Shown here piece by piece: positions 26,889-36,097 of a stretch of 64,000 nt of DNA. The first letter of the stretch is position 1. Every line of letters starts with the position of its first letter. The DNA lies in contig JAFLBP010000007.1 of NCBI GenBank assembly GCA_017303875.1, positions 124,001 to 188,000 of the forward strand. The letters are read 5' to 3'. A program made the translations under genes and the position numbers. The notes under the pieces are model-generated. The model saw only the letters and a list, made by a program, of their open reading frames with translations, searched no databases and was not told the DNA's origin. The stretch is from Chitinophagales bacterium (lineage in GTDB: Bacteria; Bacteroidota; Bacteroidia; Chitinophagales; Saprospiraceae).

Positions 26889-28649
26889 TCAACGGATAAA
26901 TTTTCTTTCAAAAACCGCTTCATTGCCCCGGTCATCGCGTACCACCAGCCGCAGGGTATGCTCGCCGGCCGGCGTTTTTTCATCAAACGTGTAGGTCAGT
27001 CGATCACGTTTCTTATCAAATTCAAACAGCACCCACTGCCCGTCGACCGTTCCGCGGTAATAAAGGCCGTCGGCCTGGGCCGCCGTAGCGAAATTGTCGC
27101 GGATGCGGAAACTAATGTGATCTTTCCGACGCATATCGGCGTCAAATTGCACCGGCGTAATCGTCGGCGCAAGGGTATCTATCAGAATACAATAATTACC
27201 GAATTCCCGCACGCGGGTACTCAGTTTATCGCCCTTCCATTCGGCGCCACAGTTGTCGGGGCGGCCTTCGCCGCAATTGGCCACTACCGCCTTGCTGCGC
27301 AAGTGTTCCGGAATAGCTTTTACAGGACGAATGCCGATTTCAAAATAGCGATGCACCGGCGTCCGGTTGTCGTGGAAATGATGCATGGGCGAAAATGCGC
27401 CCTCGTCGTAATCCGGTGTATTGAGGTATCTGAATTTCAGCGGCTCATACAGCGCATTGGCGGGCATATTGAGGTATACATCGTCGAGGGTAAATTTACT
27501 CTCGGCATCCCAGGGCATTTCCATATTGAAATTGGCCTGCGGAAAACTTTCCATTTTATTGGCATCGCGCAATACCCAGAAACTCAGGCTGGAGCTGTTG
27601 CCCGCAGCATCCTCTATTTTTAGCACCAATTTCACCGCTTTTTCGGCAAAAAGCGCCACGGCGCCCTTGGTAATGGTGGGCGTATAGGCTGAAAATTTAT
27701 CACCCGGCAAGCTGAACAGCCGGTGAAACCAGGCCCCGAAGCGCTTGCGCGCCGCATAGTCGCAATGGGCATTTAAGTAGCGGGTTTCTCCAAAAGCAAA
27801 TTCATTAAACGTATTCTGAAAAGCCGTTTGGCCATCAGCCATCAGGGTGATCCGGTAAATGCCGTTGTCGTTGCGGAAAGCGCCGATCTGATCGTAGGTT
27901 TTTACTCCGAAACCGGCGCGCCAGGCGCCAATGCGCAGGGTATCGCCGCCTTTGAGGGAGTAGGAGCCGTCGCGGTGCTTCATAATGGGCAGGGGTTTAC
28001 TGCCCAACACTTCCCGGTTTTCGCCGAGAAAATAAATTTTCATATCCCGAATATCTGGCGCTACACCGTCTGGAATGGGCAGGTCGCAAAGCAGGGGGTT
28101 GACGGGTTTTCCGCCCGGCGCGCGGATTTCAAAGTGCAGGTGCGGGCCGGAGGAGGAGCCGGAGTTGCCGAGTTTGGCAATTTCCTGCCCTTTTTTTACT
28201 TTTAATAAATTATTCGGCGGATACAGGTTTACTTCAAAACGCTCGTATTTGTACTGCTGCTCGCGCACATAACGCTGAATCTCAGGTGAAAAGCGGTCTA
28301 AATGCGCGTAAACCGTTGAGTAGCCGTTGGGGTGCTTGATGTACATCACATTGCCATAGCCGCTTGGTCCAATGGAAATGCGATCCACAAAGCCGTCGGC
28401 TGCGGCAAGTACCGATTGCCCGACGATGCCGGTATTACTTTTAATATCAATACCGGAATGGTAATGGTCGGGACGCAATTCGCCGAAAGTGCCGGTAAGC
28501 AGCATGTTTTCAGCAATGGGTCTTTGAAAATACCCTTTCGGATAAGCCGGCGGCGGCGCAGGTGGCGCGGGCGGCTCCGGAGGATTATATGCGACAAGCA
28601 GGGTGGATAAAAGGCCGACAAATAGTAGGAGTACCCATATTTTTTGCAT
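26889..28649 (-). CDS. M23 (LytM-type) peptidase, secreted
   Basis: 586 residues from Met at 28649. An upstream in-frame Met at 28691 would add 14 residues before the signal sequence and is less likely. Hydrophobic residues 4-20 form a signal or anchor, followed by a Pro-rich linker (EPPAPPAPPPAYP). The M23 domain covers about 45-185. His64 and Asp68 in HYHSGID and His170-x-His172 in GPHLHFEIR make the complete LytM zinc site. The rest (about 190-586) is a long beta-rich region of two or three Ig-like domains. The active site suggests peptidoglycan cross-link hydrolysis in the periplasm, as in other LytM proteins. The gene diverges from the sigma-factor gene with a gap of about 190 bases. Confidence 0.88.
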   Translation of the reverse strand: MQKIWVLLLFVGLLSTLLVAYNPPEPPAPPAPPPAYPKGYFQRPIAENMLLTGTFGELRPDHYHSGIDIKSNTGIVGQSVLAAADGFVDRISIGPSGYGNVMYIKHPNGYSTVYAHLDRFSPEIQRYVREQQYKYERFEVNLYPPNNLLKVKKGQEIAKLGNSGSSSGPHLHFEIRAPGGKPVNPLLCDLPIPDGVAPDIRDMKIYFLGENREVLGSKPLPIMKHRDGSYSLKGGDTLRIGAWRAGFGVKTYDQIGAFRNDNGIYRITLMADGQTAFQNTFNEFAFGETRYLNAHCDYAARKRFGAWFHRLFSLPGDKFSAYTPTITKGAVALFAEKAVKLVLKIEDAAGNSSSLSFWVLRDANKMESFPQANFNMEMPWDAESKFTLDDVYLNMPANALYEPLKFRYLNTPDYDEGAFSPMHHFHDNRTPVHRYFEIGIRPVKAIPEHLRSKAVVANCGEGRPDNCGAEWKGDKLSTRVREFGNYCILIDTLAPTITPVQFDADMRRKDHISFRIRDNFATAAQADGLYYRGTVDGQWVLFEFDKKRDRLTYTFDEKTPAGEHTLRLVVRDDRGNEAVFERKFIR

Positions 28650-28837
28650 TGCAGATAAAACGGTTTTGAGCGATTTGACGTAAAAAAACAATGTTCTGAG
28701 TGCAAGATATTAAGTGTTTGGGAGAAAAGGGCAGATTGTAGAGAAATTTGTACGTTTGCACAAATCCGCTTTCAGGCTGGTTGCGTATATGATATGCAAC
28801 GGCGACGCACTTGCGCCGGGCGGAAAACTACTACATA

Positions 28838-29353
28838 ATGCAAGACCAATTCATTCAAAGGCTGCAACAGGGCGATGCCGGTGTAGTCGCTGCGCTGTAC
28901 GATGCCTACGGGGCCGCGCTCTATGGCGTTATCCTGCGCATCGTTCAAAATCAGGAGCTGGCTCAGCAAGCCCTGCAGGACACTTTCCTCAAGGCCTGGC
29001 GCAATGCCGCTGCTTACGACGGGCAAAAGGGACGTCTGTTCACCTGGCTGCTCAATATCGCACGCAATACCGCTATTGATGCCACCCGAACGGCGCATTT
29101 CCGAAACAGCCAACGCACAGAAAGCCCGGACTCGCTGGTACAGCAAGCCGGCGGACACAGTATTAACCCCGATCACATAGGCGTGCGCGACGCAGTCGAA
29201 CAACTCGACGACAAGTATCGCACCCTCATTGATCTGGTGTATTTTAAAGGTTATACGCAGGAGGAGGCTGCCGAGGAAACCGGTATTCCGCTGGGCACCA
29301 TCAAAACCCGACTGCGAACGGCCATCGGAGCACTCCGGCAGGTTTTGCAATGA
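28838..29353 (+). CDS. ECF-type RNA polymerase sigma factor
   Basis: 171 residues from ATG 28838; an in-frame Met at 28811 would add nine residues. Region 2 (about 5-75) includes ALYDAYGAALYGVILRIVQN and FLKAWRNAAAYDGQKGRLFT, with the WLLNIARNTAIDATR helix that binds the -10 region. Region 4 (about 115-170) is DKYRTLIDLVYFKGYTQEEA with AEETGIPLGTIKTRLRTAI, a helix-turn-helix. The gene that follows encodes a RskA-type anti-sigma protein, the usual genetic partner. I infer an envelope or oxidative stress regulator, but the trigger is not visible. The upstream region contains ATTTGT/ACAAAT half-sites around 28746-28765, which could be autoregulatory. Confidence 0.93.
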   Translation: MQDQFIQRLQQGDAGVVAALYDAYGAALYGVILRIVQNQELAQQALQDTFLKAWRNAAAYDGQKGRLFTWLLNIARNTAIDATRTAHFRNSQRTESPDSLVQQAGGHSINPDHIGVRDAVEQLDDKYRTLIDLVYFKGYTQEEAAEETGIPLGTIKTRLRTAIGALRQVLQ

Positions 29354-29471
29354 TCTTACAGGGCAAAATTTTACGGGCGTTTTCCTTAAAATCCACCCCG
29401 ATTTTTCACATCCTTCGCTTCAAACGCTTGAATTTGGCCATTCTTAATGGCAAAAGCTCAATGTAAATACA

Positions 29472-30251
29472 ATGAATATTCAAGAATTTCTACAATCCGG
29501 CTTATTGGAGGCTTATGCGCTCGATCAGTGCTCCGACTCGGAGAAACAACTGGTCGAATCCATGCTTCAGCAACATGAAGCTGCCCGTACAGAGCTGGAT
29601 GCCATAGAACAAGCCCTGGAACAATATGCCATGGCGCAAGCCGTTCCGGCGCCGCCAGCCGTTCGGGAGCATATCCTGAAGGAAGTAGGCGGCAACCCTG
29701 CCGCAGCCCCTGCACCCGGCCCGCAGCCGGGATCTGCACCCGGTATCAGCCTGCGTATTTTTCAGGCCCTGACGCTTGTCGGAGTACTGGCTGCCGCCTG
29801 GCTTTTTACCCAAAATAATACCCTGCAAACTACCGTAAAGGAGCAGGCATCCAAAATTGCGGAACTCGAAAAAGACCTCAAAGCCTGTAGCGACCGCCAG
29901 GAACAAAGCCGGGAAGTGTATGCCCAATTGCGTGATTCCGATACCCGCCGCGTTCCCATGACAACCAATGGAAAAGGAGAGGGATATGTATACCACAATC
30001 CCCTTCGCAAAAGCGTTTTGGTGGATTTGGGCAGCCTGCCCGTTCCCGATGCCGGAAAATACCTGCAATTATGGGGAATTGTAGATGGCAAAACGGTGCC
30101 GATCGGTATGATTGATGTGCGCAGCGCCACGAGCTGGCAGTCTTTCGACGCACCGGATAACGTAGTGGGTTACGGTGTGTCGCTGGAAGACAAACCGGAG
30201 GGCTCGACGGATTTTCCGCGGGTGGTACTGATGCTGGGCAATATTATTTAG
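29472..30251 (+). CDS. RskA-family transmembrane anti-sigma factor
   Basis: 259 residues. The N-terminal cytosolic anti-sigma region (about 1-70) matches the zinc-free ASD of RskA proteins (LLEAYALDQCSDSEKQLVES). A transmembrane helix lies at about 96-112 (ALTLVGVLAAAWLF), followed by a coiled coil (about 113-150, TTVKEQASKIAELEKDLKAC). The periplasmic RskA C-terminal domain covers about 155-259 (LGSLPVPDAGKYLQLWGIVD ... VPIGMIDV). It should hold the ECF sigma factor encoded 118 bases upstream at the membrane until signalled. That the two genes pair is inferred from adjacency and family habit. Confidence 0.9.
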   Translation: MNIQEFLQSGLLEAYALDQCSDSEKQLVESMLQQHEAARTELDAIEQALEQYAMAQAVPAPPAVREHILKEVGGNPAAAPAPGPQPGSAPGISLRIFQALTLVGVLAAAWLFTQNNTLQTTVKEQASKIAELEKDLKACSDRQEQSREVYAQLRDSDTRRVPMTTNGKGEGYVYHNPLRKSVLVDLGSLPVPDAGKYLQLWGIVDGKTVPIGMIDVRSATSWQSFDAPDNVVGYGVSLEDKPEGSTDFPRVVLMLGNII

Positions 30252-30271
30252 CGGTAAAACTTAGCCATTCA

Positions 30272-30304
30272 ATTCGTCGGTGCAACTTTTGTTGCCAGAC
30301 GAAT
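30272..30304. terminator. Hairpin between convergent genes
   Basis: Stem ATTCGTC (30272-30278) with GACGAAT (30298-30304), plus an inner GCAAC/GTTGC pairing (30282-30286/30291-30295) around a TTTT loop. It sits between the anti-sigma stop (30251) and the esterase stop (30321). It lacks a long U-run, so it is a moderate bidirectional terminator candidate. Confidence 0.5.
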
Positions 30305-30320
30305 ATGCTGCACATTTGCG

Positions 30321-31406
30321 CTAAGTTCGGGTATCGTAAAGCCACTCAATGGCTTTGGGAAACTCCTGCCCCCAGCGCGCTTCGTTGTGGCGACCATCCG
30401 GGTCAATTTCGAGCTTCAGTTGTAGTTTAGCGGGGTCGTAACCGCGTTTGCTCAGGTGTTCAATAAATTTTTTGGAATTTTGAAGCATCCCGGAGCCTTC
30501 CTGTCCGCCGGCATACAGATAAATTTTGGTGGCCGCTAATGAAGAAAAACGAACCGGCTCAAAAAACAACCTCGGTGAAAACCAAAGTGAAGGAGAGAAA
30601 ATAAGAAATTTGGAATAGGTTTCCGGAAATAAAAAGCCGGCGTAAATACTGATCAGTCCACCCATACTACTGCCACCGAGGCCGGTGTGGGCGCGATCGG
30701 GCAGGGTACGGAAATTTTTATCAATATAAGGTTTAAGGGTGGTGGCCAGAAAGGCGGCATATTCGCGGCCCATACCTTCGCCCCATTTCGGACTGTCGTA
30801 GGGCGAAAACTCCCGGATGCGTTCTTTGCCACCATGATCGATGGCCACTACAATCAGCTCGCGGTGGCCGTTCTGTGCCAGTCGTGCCAGTTGGTGATCC
30901 ACTCCCCAGGTACCAAAAGGGGCATCGTTTTCAAAAAGGTTCTGCCCGTCCTGAAGATACAATACCGGGTAGCGTTTTTTCGGATTTTCTTTATAATTCC
31001 AGGGCAGCAGCACCGACACACGGCGGCGGCGGCGCAGTTGCGGCATGACAAATCGCTTTGCAATAACCTGAATATCAGGGTAAAACCGGGGATCATACCC
31101 GGCGGCATGCTGTTTCCAGCGTGGCACCACATCGCTTACCTTGCCACGCGGAATTTCCATACGGCGATTGGAAGGCGGAAACCCGTCTTCCCCGAGTTCT
31201 TCACTTTCCCATCCTCCTTTGACGTACTTGTATTCCATCGATTCGTGGCGGTGTAAGGGTATTTCACGAAAAACATAATGATAACGTCCGTTGCCGACAC
31301 GCTCCATCCGGTAGCGCTCGTCGCGGGTGATCCACTGATTAAAGTTTCCCGTCAGATAAACGGGCCGGGCATCGTCGTTAGGCGTAAACAGCTCAAGGGT
31401 CAGCAT
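30321..31406 (-). CDS. Esterase D/enterochelin-esterase-like hydrolase with N-terminal CBM48-like domain
   Basis: 361 residues from Met 31406; the frame extends to 31448, but the Met inside gives a better start. The N-terminal about 90 residues are a CBM48/E-set-type beta sandwich (VYLTGNFNQWITRDERYRME, then YEYKYVKGG-like strand), as found before esterases and glycogen-active enzymes. The alpha/beta hydrolase follows (about 120-361): DGQNLFEND, oxyanion-side VVAIDHGG, nucleophile Ser in GLGGSSMGGLISIYAG, and a C-terminal HNEARW block with the probable catalytic His. The family includes trilactone and S-formylglutathione esterases and some carbohydrate esterases. The substrate is unknown. It is last in a likely minus-strand run with MarR, GGGP synthase, TlpA-like and MoxR genes. 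Confidence 0.83.
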   Translation of the reverse strand: MLTLELFTPNDDARPVYLTGNFNQWITRDERYRMERVGNGRYHYVFREIPLHRHESMEYKYVKGGWESEELGEDGFPPSNRRMEIPRGKVSDVVPRWKQHAAGYDPRFYPDIQVIAKRFVMPQLRRRRRVSVLLPWNYKENPKKRYPVLYLQDGQNLFENDAPFGTWGVDHQLARLAQNGHRELIVVAIDHGGKERIREFSPYDSPKWGEGMGREYAAFLATTLKPYIDKNFRTLPDRAHTGLGGSSMGGLISIYAGFLFPETYSKFLIFSPSLWFSPRLFFEPVRFSSLAATKIYLYAGGQEGSGMLQNSKKFIEHLSKRGYDPAKLQLKLEIDPDGRHNEARWGQEFPKAIEWLYDTRT

Positions 31407-31465
31407 AGGAGAAAATAGGAGGAACGGGCTTTCCCGTTCGCGCAACAAGTGAAGTTTTTTAAGGA

Positions 31466-31921
31466 TTAATCGCGATATTTATCGAGTAAATGCCCGAGTT
31501 CCAGGATTTCAGCGTCCGAGAGACTTTGGCCGGGCAGGCTTTCCTGACTCAAAAAGCCTGCCGATTCAATCTCGGAGAGCATTTTTTTTCCATGTCCGGA
31601 AATACTGACAATCACCATGCGGCGGTCTTCGCTGTGCTGTACACGTTCGACCAAACCCTGCAAACGCAGCTTTTCAACTAATCGGCTTACATTACTGCTG
31701 CGGTCAATCATGCGGTTTTTAATTTCCAGTACCGACAGGCCATTGGGGTAGCTGCCGTTGAGGATGCGCATGATGTTGTACTGCGGCCCGCTGAGTTTGT
31801 ATGCACGCAAAAAGCGCGTCTGTCGGCTTTCAATCCAACTGGCGGTGAACATAATATTCAGTAGCGCGCGCTGGCGCGGTTGTAAAGGTTTGCTGTTTTT
31901 TAATTCTTGCTCAAGTTTCAT
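31466..31921 (-). CDS. MarR-family transcriptional regulator
   Basis: 151 residues with the usual winged-helix layout. The dimer helix is N-terminal. The recognition region (about 40-100) reads GPQYNIMRILNGSYPNGLSV, then EIKNRMIDRSSNVSRLVEKL, and the wing is VQHSEDRRMVIVSISGHGKK. MarR proteins usually repress stress, drug-export or catabolic genes and respond to small molecules. It starts 21 bases after the GGGP-synthase stop and the esterase follows, so it may be autoregulatory for this run of genes. Confidence 0.9.
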   Translation of the reverse strand: MKLEQELKNSKPLQPRQRALLNIMFTASWIESRQTRFLRAYKLSGPQYNIMRILNGSYPNGLSVLEIKNRMIDRSSNVSRLVEKLRLQGLVERVQHSEDRRMVIVSISGHGKKMLSEIESAGFLSQESLPGQSLSDAEILELGHLLDKYRD

Positions 31922-31942
31922 AAACGGTTCTGTACAAGTGAT

Positions 31943-32692
31943 CTACATAAAGTCGCTTTTGACGGCGCTCATTGCCCGGATAAGACCCGGATCCTGTTCG
32001 ATGATATTCCCCACAACCACCAGATCGGCGCCTGCGCCGAAATTGGCATGAATCTGTTCCGGGGTTTTTATCCCGCCACCTACAACCAGCGGAATCTGCA
32101 CGGCCCCACTCACCGATTCTATCATCTGCCCCGACACCGGATGTTGTGCGCCGGAGCCTGCATCCATATAAATCAGCTTGAGCCCCAGCATTTCCCCCGC
32201 AATGGCCGTACAAACGGCAATATCGTCTTTGTGACGAGGAATGGGATAAGTATTCGACATATACTGCACGGCCGTCTGCACGCCGCCGTCAATGAGCATA
32301 TAACCGGTGGAAATAATTTCCAGAGGCGACATTTTCAAAAAGGGTGCAGCAATCACATGCTGGCCAATCAGTAATTCCGGATTACGCCCGCTGATGAGCG
32401 ATAAAAACAACAGCGCATCTGCCCGATAACTGAGTTGGAACGAATTACCGGGAAAAAGTACCAAAGGAATTTTGCAGCGCTGACGAATATGCACCAACAA
32501 TTCATCAAGCATATCGTTCACAACAAGGCTGCCGCCGATAAAAAAATAGTCTACGCCGCATTCAACTGCCAGATCCAGGGCTTGCTCCATCCGTTGCAAG
32601 CGCAGTTTATCGGGGTCGAAGAGCACCACTAATTTTTTTTCGCGGCGGCTCTTGGCTGCCACAATGTCTTTGTAAATTGTTCCTGAGATCAT
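31943..32692 (-). CDS. Geranylgeranylglyceryl phosphate synthase family (PcrB-like) protein
   Basis: 249 residues, a (beta/alpha)8 barrel. Family markers are VVLFDPDKLRLQRMEQAL near residue 23, VDYFFIGGSLV, IPLVLFPGNSFQLSYRADAL, IYMDAGSGAQHPVSGQMI with Gly-Ser for phosphate binding, and IPLVVGGGIKTPEQIHANFG near the end. Archaeal and some bacterial homologues join glycerol-1-phosphate to geranylgeranyl diphosphate, and a bacterial subgroup (group II) is known from Bacteroidota. Whether the product is an ether lipid cannot be told from sequence. The next gene downstream is MarR. Chain-length specificity is uncertain. Confidence 0.88.
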   Translation of the reverse strand: MISGTIYKDIVAAKSRREKKLVVLFDPDKLRLQRMEQALDLAVECGVDYFFIGGSLVVNDMLDELLVHIRQRCKIPLVLFPGNSFQLSYRADALLFLSLISGRNPELLIGQHVIAAPFLKMSPLEIISTGYMLIDGGVQTAVQYMSNTYPIPRHKDDIAVCTAIAGEMLGLKLIYMDAGSGAQHPVSGQMIESVSGAVQIPLVVGGGIKTPEQIHANFGAGADLVVVGNIIEQDPGLIRAMSAVKSDFM

Positions 32693-32758
32693 AGCATTAG
32701 CCTTTGAGGCGCTGCAAAGGTCTCATTTTTTTGGAAACAGCCATGCGCCCACAGTCGC

Positions 32759-34189
32759 TTATTTCTCGGCCGCCAGTTCCAGCAGTCGGTTCCGGATTTG
32801 TTCGGGCTGCGCAGCACCCGCTTTATCGGCAAATTTTCCGGATTTATCCAGCAAAAAGTATTGCGGAACGGCCTCTACCCCGAAAAGGGTGGCAAGGTTT
32901 TTTCCCTGCCCGCCCGATGCCAATAGATGTGTGCCTTTAAACCCGTCGAGCGCAACGCGCGCACGCCAGTTTTCGGCATTCTGGTCAATGGAAACATGCA
33001 CCACGGCAATGCCCTGGCGCTCAAATTCGCTGCTGTATTGCTCCAGAACTTCCATTTTACGGATGCAGGAGCCGCACCAGCTGGCCCAGAAATTCAGGTA
33101 CACAATTCTACCCCTGAAATTACTCAGGGCAACGCCGTTGCCGCCAATGTCGGTCGCTCCGAATTCGGGCGCCGGCGTGCCGGGCATAACCGGCGCTAAT
33201 TTGGCATACAAATCCACCACCTTCGGGTCAAAGGCAGCAAAGCTGTTGTTTTTTAAATAATCATTGTAAATAGGCAATAACTCCTTGTAGACCTCCGCCT
33301 GAAAGCCTTGTTCAATGATTTCCGCACGGGCGTATGCCAGCGATTTGTCGGCCAGCAATTCACCGGCCCTGCGGTACATGCCCACCCAGAAATTCTCCTG
33401 CGTGCCACTGCGTACCTGCGCGCGGGCCAGCCACAAAAAGACAAAATCGCGGTATCGCCCGTTTCCAATTTCCGAATTGATAATGGGGGCTTCATCTAAA
33501 AAGTCAAAAAAATCAGCCTGTACAAAGTGCCTGCCGCCATACATATGACCATAAAAAAGCAGGTCGTACGCCCAGGCATACAGAATCTCCGCCTCCATCC
33601 AGCGCTGAAAAGCAGGCGTCAGCGCACCGGGGTTTTCGGCCGCAAAACGCTCGGTCAGCACGGTGGCGGAAAGCCGGCGCTTATCTATTTCCGCCCGCCA
33701 GTCGGCCGCTCCGATTTCTTCCATACGCTTGCTGATCGGCTCTTCAATACTTGCCCACCAGTCGCCGATTTTATAGCGCAGGTTATTAAATTCATTAAAA
33801 TCGACGCCGCTTTCACGCAGGTATTGGGCCAGTACGGTATTGTTACCGCCACCCTTGGCGCCAAAAACCACCACTAAGGGGAACTGATAGGCGTCGGCCT
33901 GAACCAGCAGGGTATCGTCGGGGGCGAGAAAAACCGGCAATCGGTCGTCGCCGTGAATTAAAAAAGCCAGTTGAGGTTCCGGCACTTTGGCCTCAATGCT
34001 GAACTGTCCGTCGGGATTCAGGCTTGCCGGGTAAGTGCTGTTTTTTCCGTCTAAATAATAATGCGGCACCCAAAGTTCGAGTTTTGCGTCGGTCGTCAGG
34101 TGGGTGAACCGGCCATAAATATAAGCAGCCCGCAAGGGCAATACCCCTGCGCAAAGAAATAATACAAGCCCCAGAAGCTGTTTTATCAT
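32759..34189 (-). CDS. TlpA-like thioredoxin-domain protein, secreted
   Basis: 476 residues. The signal peptide ends near LPLRAA. The N-terminal two thirds (about 25-330) is the helical/beta DUF4369-like region found before TlpA domains in Bacteroidota. The thioredoxin fold covers about 335-476 and carries the CxxC site Cys372 and Cys375 in NFWASWCGSCIRKMEVL, with GIAVVHVSIDQNAENWRARV and an AVPQYFLLDKSGK strand holding the cis-Pro. The protein is probably a periplasmic disulfide reductase for cytochrome or other redox maturation. The MoxR gene precedes it by 14 bases, and the GGGP-synthase gene follows at 66 bases. Confidence 0.86.
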   Translation of the reverse strand: MIKQLLGLVLFLCAGVLPLRAAYIYGRFTHLTTDAKLELWVPHYYLDGKNSTYPASLNPDGQFSIEAKVPEPQLAFLIHGDDRLPVFLAPDDTLLVQADAYQFPLVVVFGAKGGGNNTVLAQYLRESGVDFNEFNNLRYKIGDWWASIEEPISKRMEEIGAADWRAEIDKRRLSATVLTERFAAENPGALTPAFQRWMEAEILYAWAYDLLFYGHMYGGRHFVQADFFDFLDEAPIINSEIGNGRYRDFVFLWLARAQVRSGTQENFWVGMYRRAGELLADKSLAYARAEIIEQGFQAEVYKELLPIYNDYLKNNSFAAFDPKVVDLYAKLAPVMPGTPAPEFGATDIGGNGVALSNFRGRIVYLNFWASWCGSCIRKMEVLEQYSSEFERQGIAVVHVSIDQNAENWRARVALDGFKGTHLLASGGQGKNLATLFGVEAVPQYFLLDKSGKFADKAGAAQPEQIRNRLLELAAEK

Positions 34190-34203
34190 AGCATTGCAAT
34201 GCT

Positions 34204-35277
34204 TTAATCCGTGAGGTCTTTACAGGCGCGGTACAGGTCTTGCCAGCCTTCGCGTTTGCGCACTACCTGTTCCAGGTATTCCTGCCATACGCCCAGGTCG
34301 TTCGTCGGGTCTTTGAGAATGGCGCCCTGGAGGCCGGCAGCCAGGTCCTGTGCATTCATGGCGCCATTGCCGAAATGTACGGCCAGCGACTGGCCCTGAT
34401 GCACCACGGAGATGGCCTCGGCGGTGCTGAGGGTGGCGCTGGGGCTTTTGAGTTTGGCCTTGCCGTCTTCCGTTTTGCCATTGCGCAGTTCGCGGAAGAT
34501 GGTAACCAATCGGCGGATTTCGGCCAACGGCGCAGCAGATTCCGGCAATCGGAGGGTGTTGCCAAGGGCTACTACCCGGTTTTGTACAATATTTACTTCT
34601 TCTTCGAGGCTTTGCGGCAGGGGCAATACCACCGTGTTGAAGCGGCGGCGCAGGGCGGAAGAAAGTTCGTTAACGCCTTTGTCGCGATCGTTGGCGGTCG
34701 CGATGATATTGAAGCCTTGTTGTGCCTGAATTTCAGTGTTTAATTCCGGTACCGGCATTGTTTTTTCCGACAGCAGGGTAATCAGGGTGTCTTGTACCTC
34801 AGCCGGGATACGGGTCAGTTCTTCCACCCGAACAATTTTTCCGGCGTTCATACCGGCCATAACGGGGCTGGGAACCATCGCATTTTCGGATGGCCCTTCT
34901 GCGAGCAGGCGGGCGTAGTTCCAGCCATAGCGCAAGGCATCTTCTGCAATGCCGGCGGTGCCTTGTACCAGCAGGGTGCTGCCGCCGCTGATAGCTGCCG
35001 CGAGGTGTTCGCTCACCCAGGTTTTGGCGGTGCCGGGCACACCCAGCAGCAGCAGGGCGCGGTCGGTGGCTAATGTGGCAATGGCCACCTCAATGAGGCG
35101 GCGCTGCCCGAAATATTTTGGTTCAATGACCTGCCCTTCCACTTCGCCGCCAAGAATATAAGTCGCCACTGCCCAGGGCGAAAGCAGCCATCCCTGGGGC
35201 TTGGGATGGGTATCGGCGGCCTGTAAGGCGCTTAATTCATGGGCATAAGCCTGCTCGGCATGGGGACGAATAATCAT
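34204..35277 (-). CDS. MoxR-type AAA+ ATPase
   Basis: 357 residues. Walker A is GVPGTAKT at about residues 79-86, and the Walker B-like strand is KIVRVEELTRIP, with EE in place of the usual DE pair. Sensor-1 IIATANDRDKG and the arginine-finger block ALRRRFNTVVLP follow. The MoxR lid is at about 230-310. MoxR ATPases act as chaperones or activators for partner proteins, often encoded next door with von Willebrand A domains; none is seen here, only the TlpA-like gene downstream on the same strand. The upstream region is shared with the divergent barrel-protein gene. Confidence 0.9.
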   Translation of the reverse strand: MIIRPHAEQAYAHELSALQAADTHPKPQGWLLSPWAVATYILGGEVEGQVIEPKYFGQRRLIEVAIATLATDRALLLLGVPGTAKTWVSEHLAAAISGGSTLLVQGTAGIAEDALRYGWNYARLLAEGPSENAMVPSPVMAGMNAGKIVRVEELTRIPAEVQDTLITLLSEKTMPVPELNTEIQAQQGFNIIATANDRDKGVNELSSALRRRFNTVVLPLPQSLEEEVNIVQNRVVALGNTLRLPESAAPLAEIRRLVTIFRELRNGKTEDGKAKLKSPSATLSTAEAISVVHQGQSLAVHFGNGAMNAQDLAAGLQGAILKDPTNDLGVWQEYLEQVVRKREGWQDLYRACKDLTD

Positions 35278-35419
35278 AGTGGTAAATTAGAGGGCAAAAA
35301 TAAGGTTTTTAAAGGTGCAGCACTTATCGCATCGCGGAATTTCGCAGCAGTAAGATTAAGCTGTTCAGGCAACGGACTTTTTTTGAAACGCACCATGTTT
35401 TCAAACAAAAACTTCTACC

Positions 35420-36097
35420 ATGTTACAACAACTTAAATTCCTTCGCTTTTTAATTTGCTGCGGTTTTTTGTACATCAGCAATGTGTTGCAGGCGCAACTG
35501 CACGTAGACCTCAGCACCGGTGTTGGCTTTACCAGTACCCATTTTAAAGAGGTGAAAAATCATCCCGATCCGCTTAAAATTGAAACCGGGTTTTATCCGA
35601 ATTTTTTTGCAGGATTGCGTTTGGGCGGTGATTTGGGCAAAAAAATGGAATGGCGTACCGAATTTCAGTATGCCCCGCGTGGAATGAAGTACGAAACCAA
35701 TCCGGGGAGAACACCAGACAATTATTACCGCTATCATTATATCTGTATTCAGCCGGAAGTGGCCCGCAAATTTTCCAGGGAACGTCTGATGCTACGGGCC
35801 GGCCTGAATGCCGGGAAATTATTGGCCGTTGACGGTAAAGGGCCGGGCTATGAATGGACGCCTTTGCAGGCCGATTTTATTGAAAATTTATGGAATGACT
35901 ATGATTTTGGTGCAATCCTCGGTGCGGAATGGAAGGTTTTTAAAGGCATTTTCGTGCGGGCGGATTTGTACTGGGGCCTGGCGGCCATCAGTGAAAGGGA
36001 GATAACTGATGCCAATGGTGCTGATCTGGGTACATATAAAGAGCGCTCGAGGGCAATTTCCCTGGCGGTGGGGTATCGTTTGTTGGGCAGGAACTAA
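35420..36097 (+). CDS. PorT-like outer membrane beta-barrel protein
   Basis: 225 residues. The signal peptide ends ...SNVLQAQ. The mature sequence has eight or so amphipathic strands (LHVDLSTGVGFTSTH, FFAGLRLGGDL, KMEWRTEFQYAPRGMKY, HYICIQPEVARKF, LRAGLNAGKLL, FGAILGAEWKVF, IFVRADLYWGLA) and ends SLAVGYRLLGRN, with a final aromatic-rich strand. This is the OMP_b-brl_2/PorT pattern. Function unknown; family members serve transport or secretion. Convergent and overlapping by four bases with the HNH gene. Confidence 0.8.
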   Translation: MLQQLKFLRFLICCGFLYISNVLQAQLHVDLSTGVGFTSTHFKEVKNHPDPLKIETGFYPNFFAGLRLGGDLGKKMEWRTEFQYAPRGMKYETNPGRTPDNYYRYHYICIQPEVARKFSRERLMLRAGLNAGKLLAVDGKGPGYEWTPLQADFIENLWNDYDFGAILGAEWKVFKGIFVRADLYWGLAAISEREITDANGADLGTYKERSRAISLAVGYRLLGRN

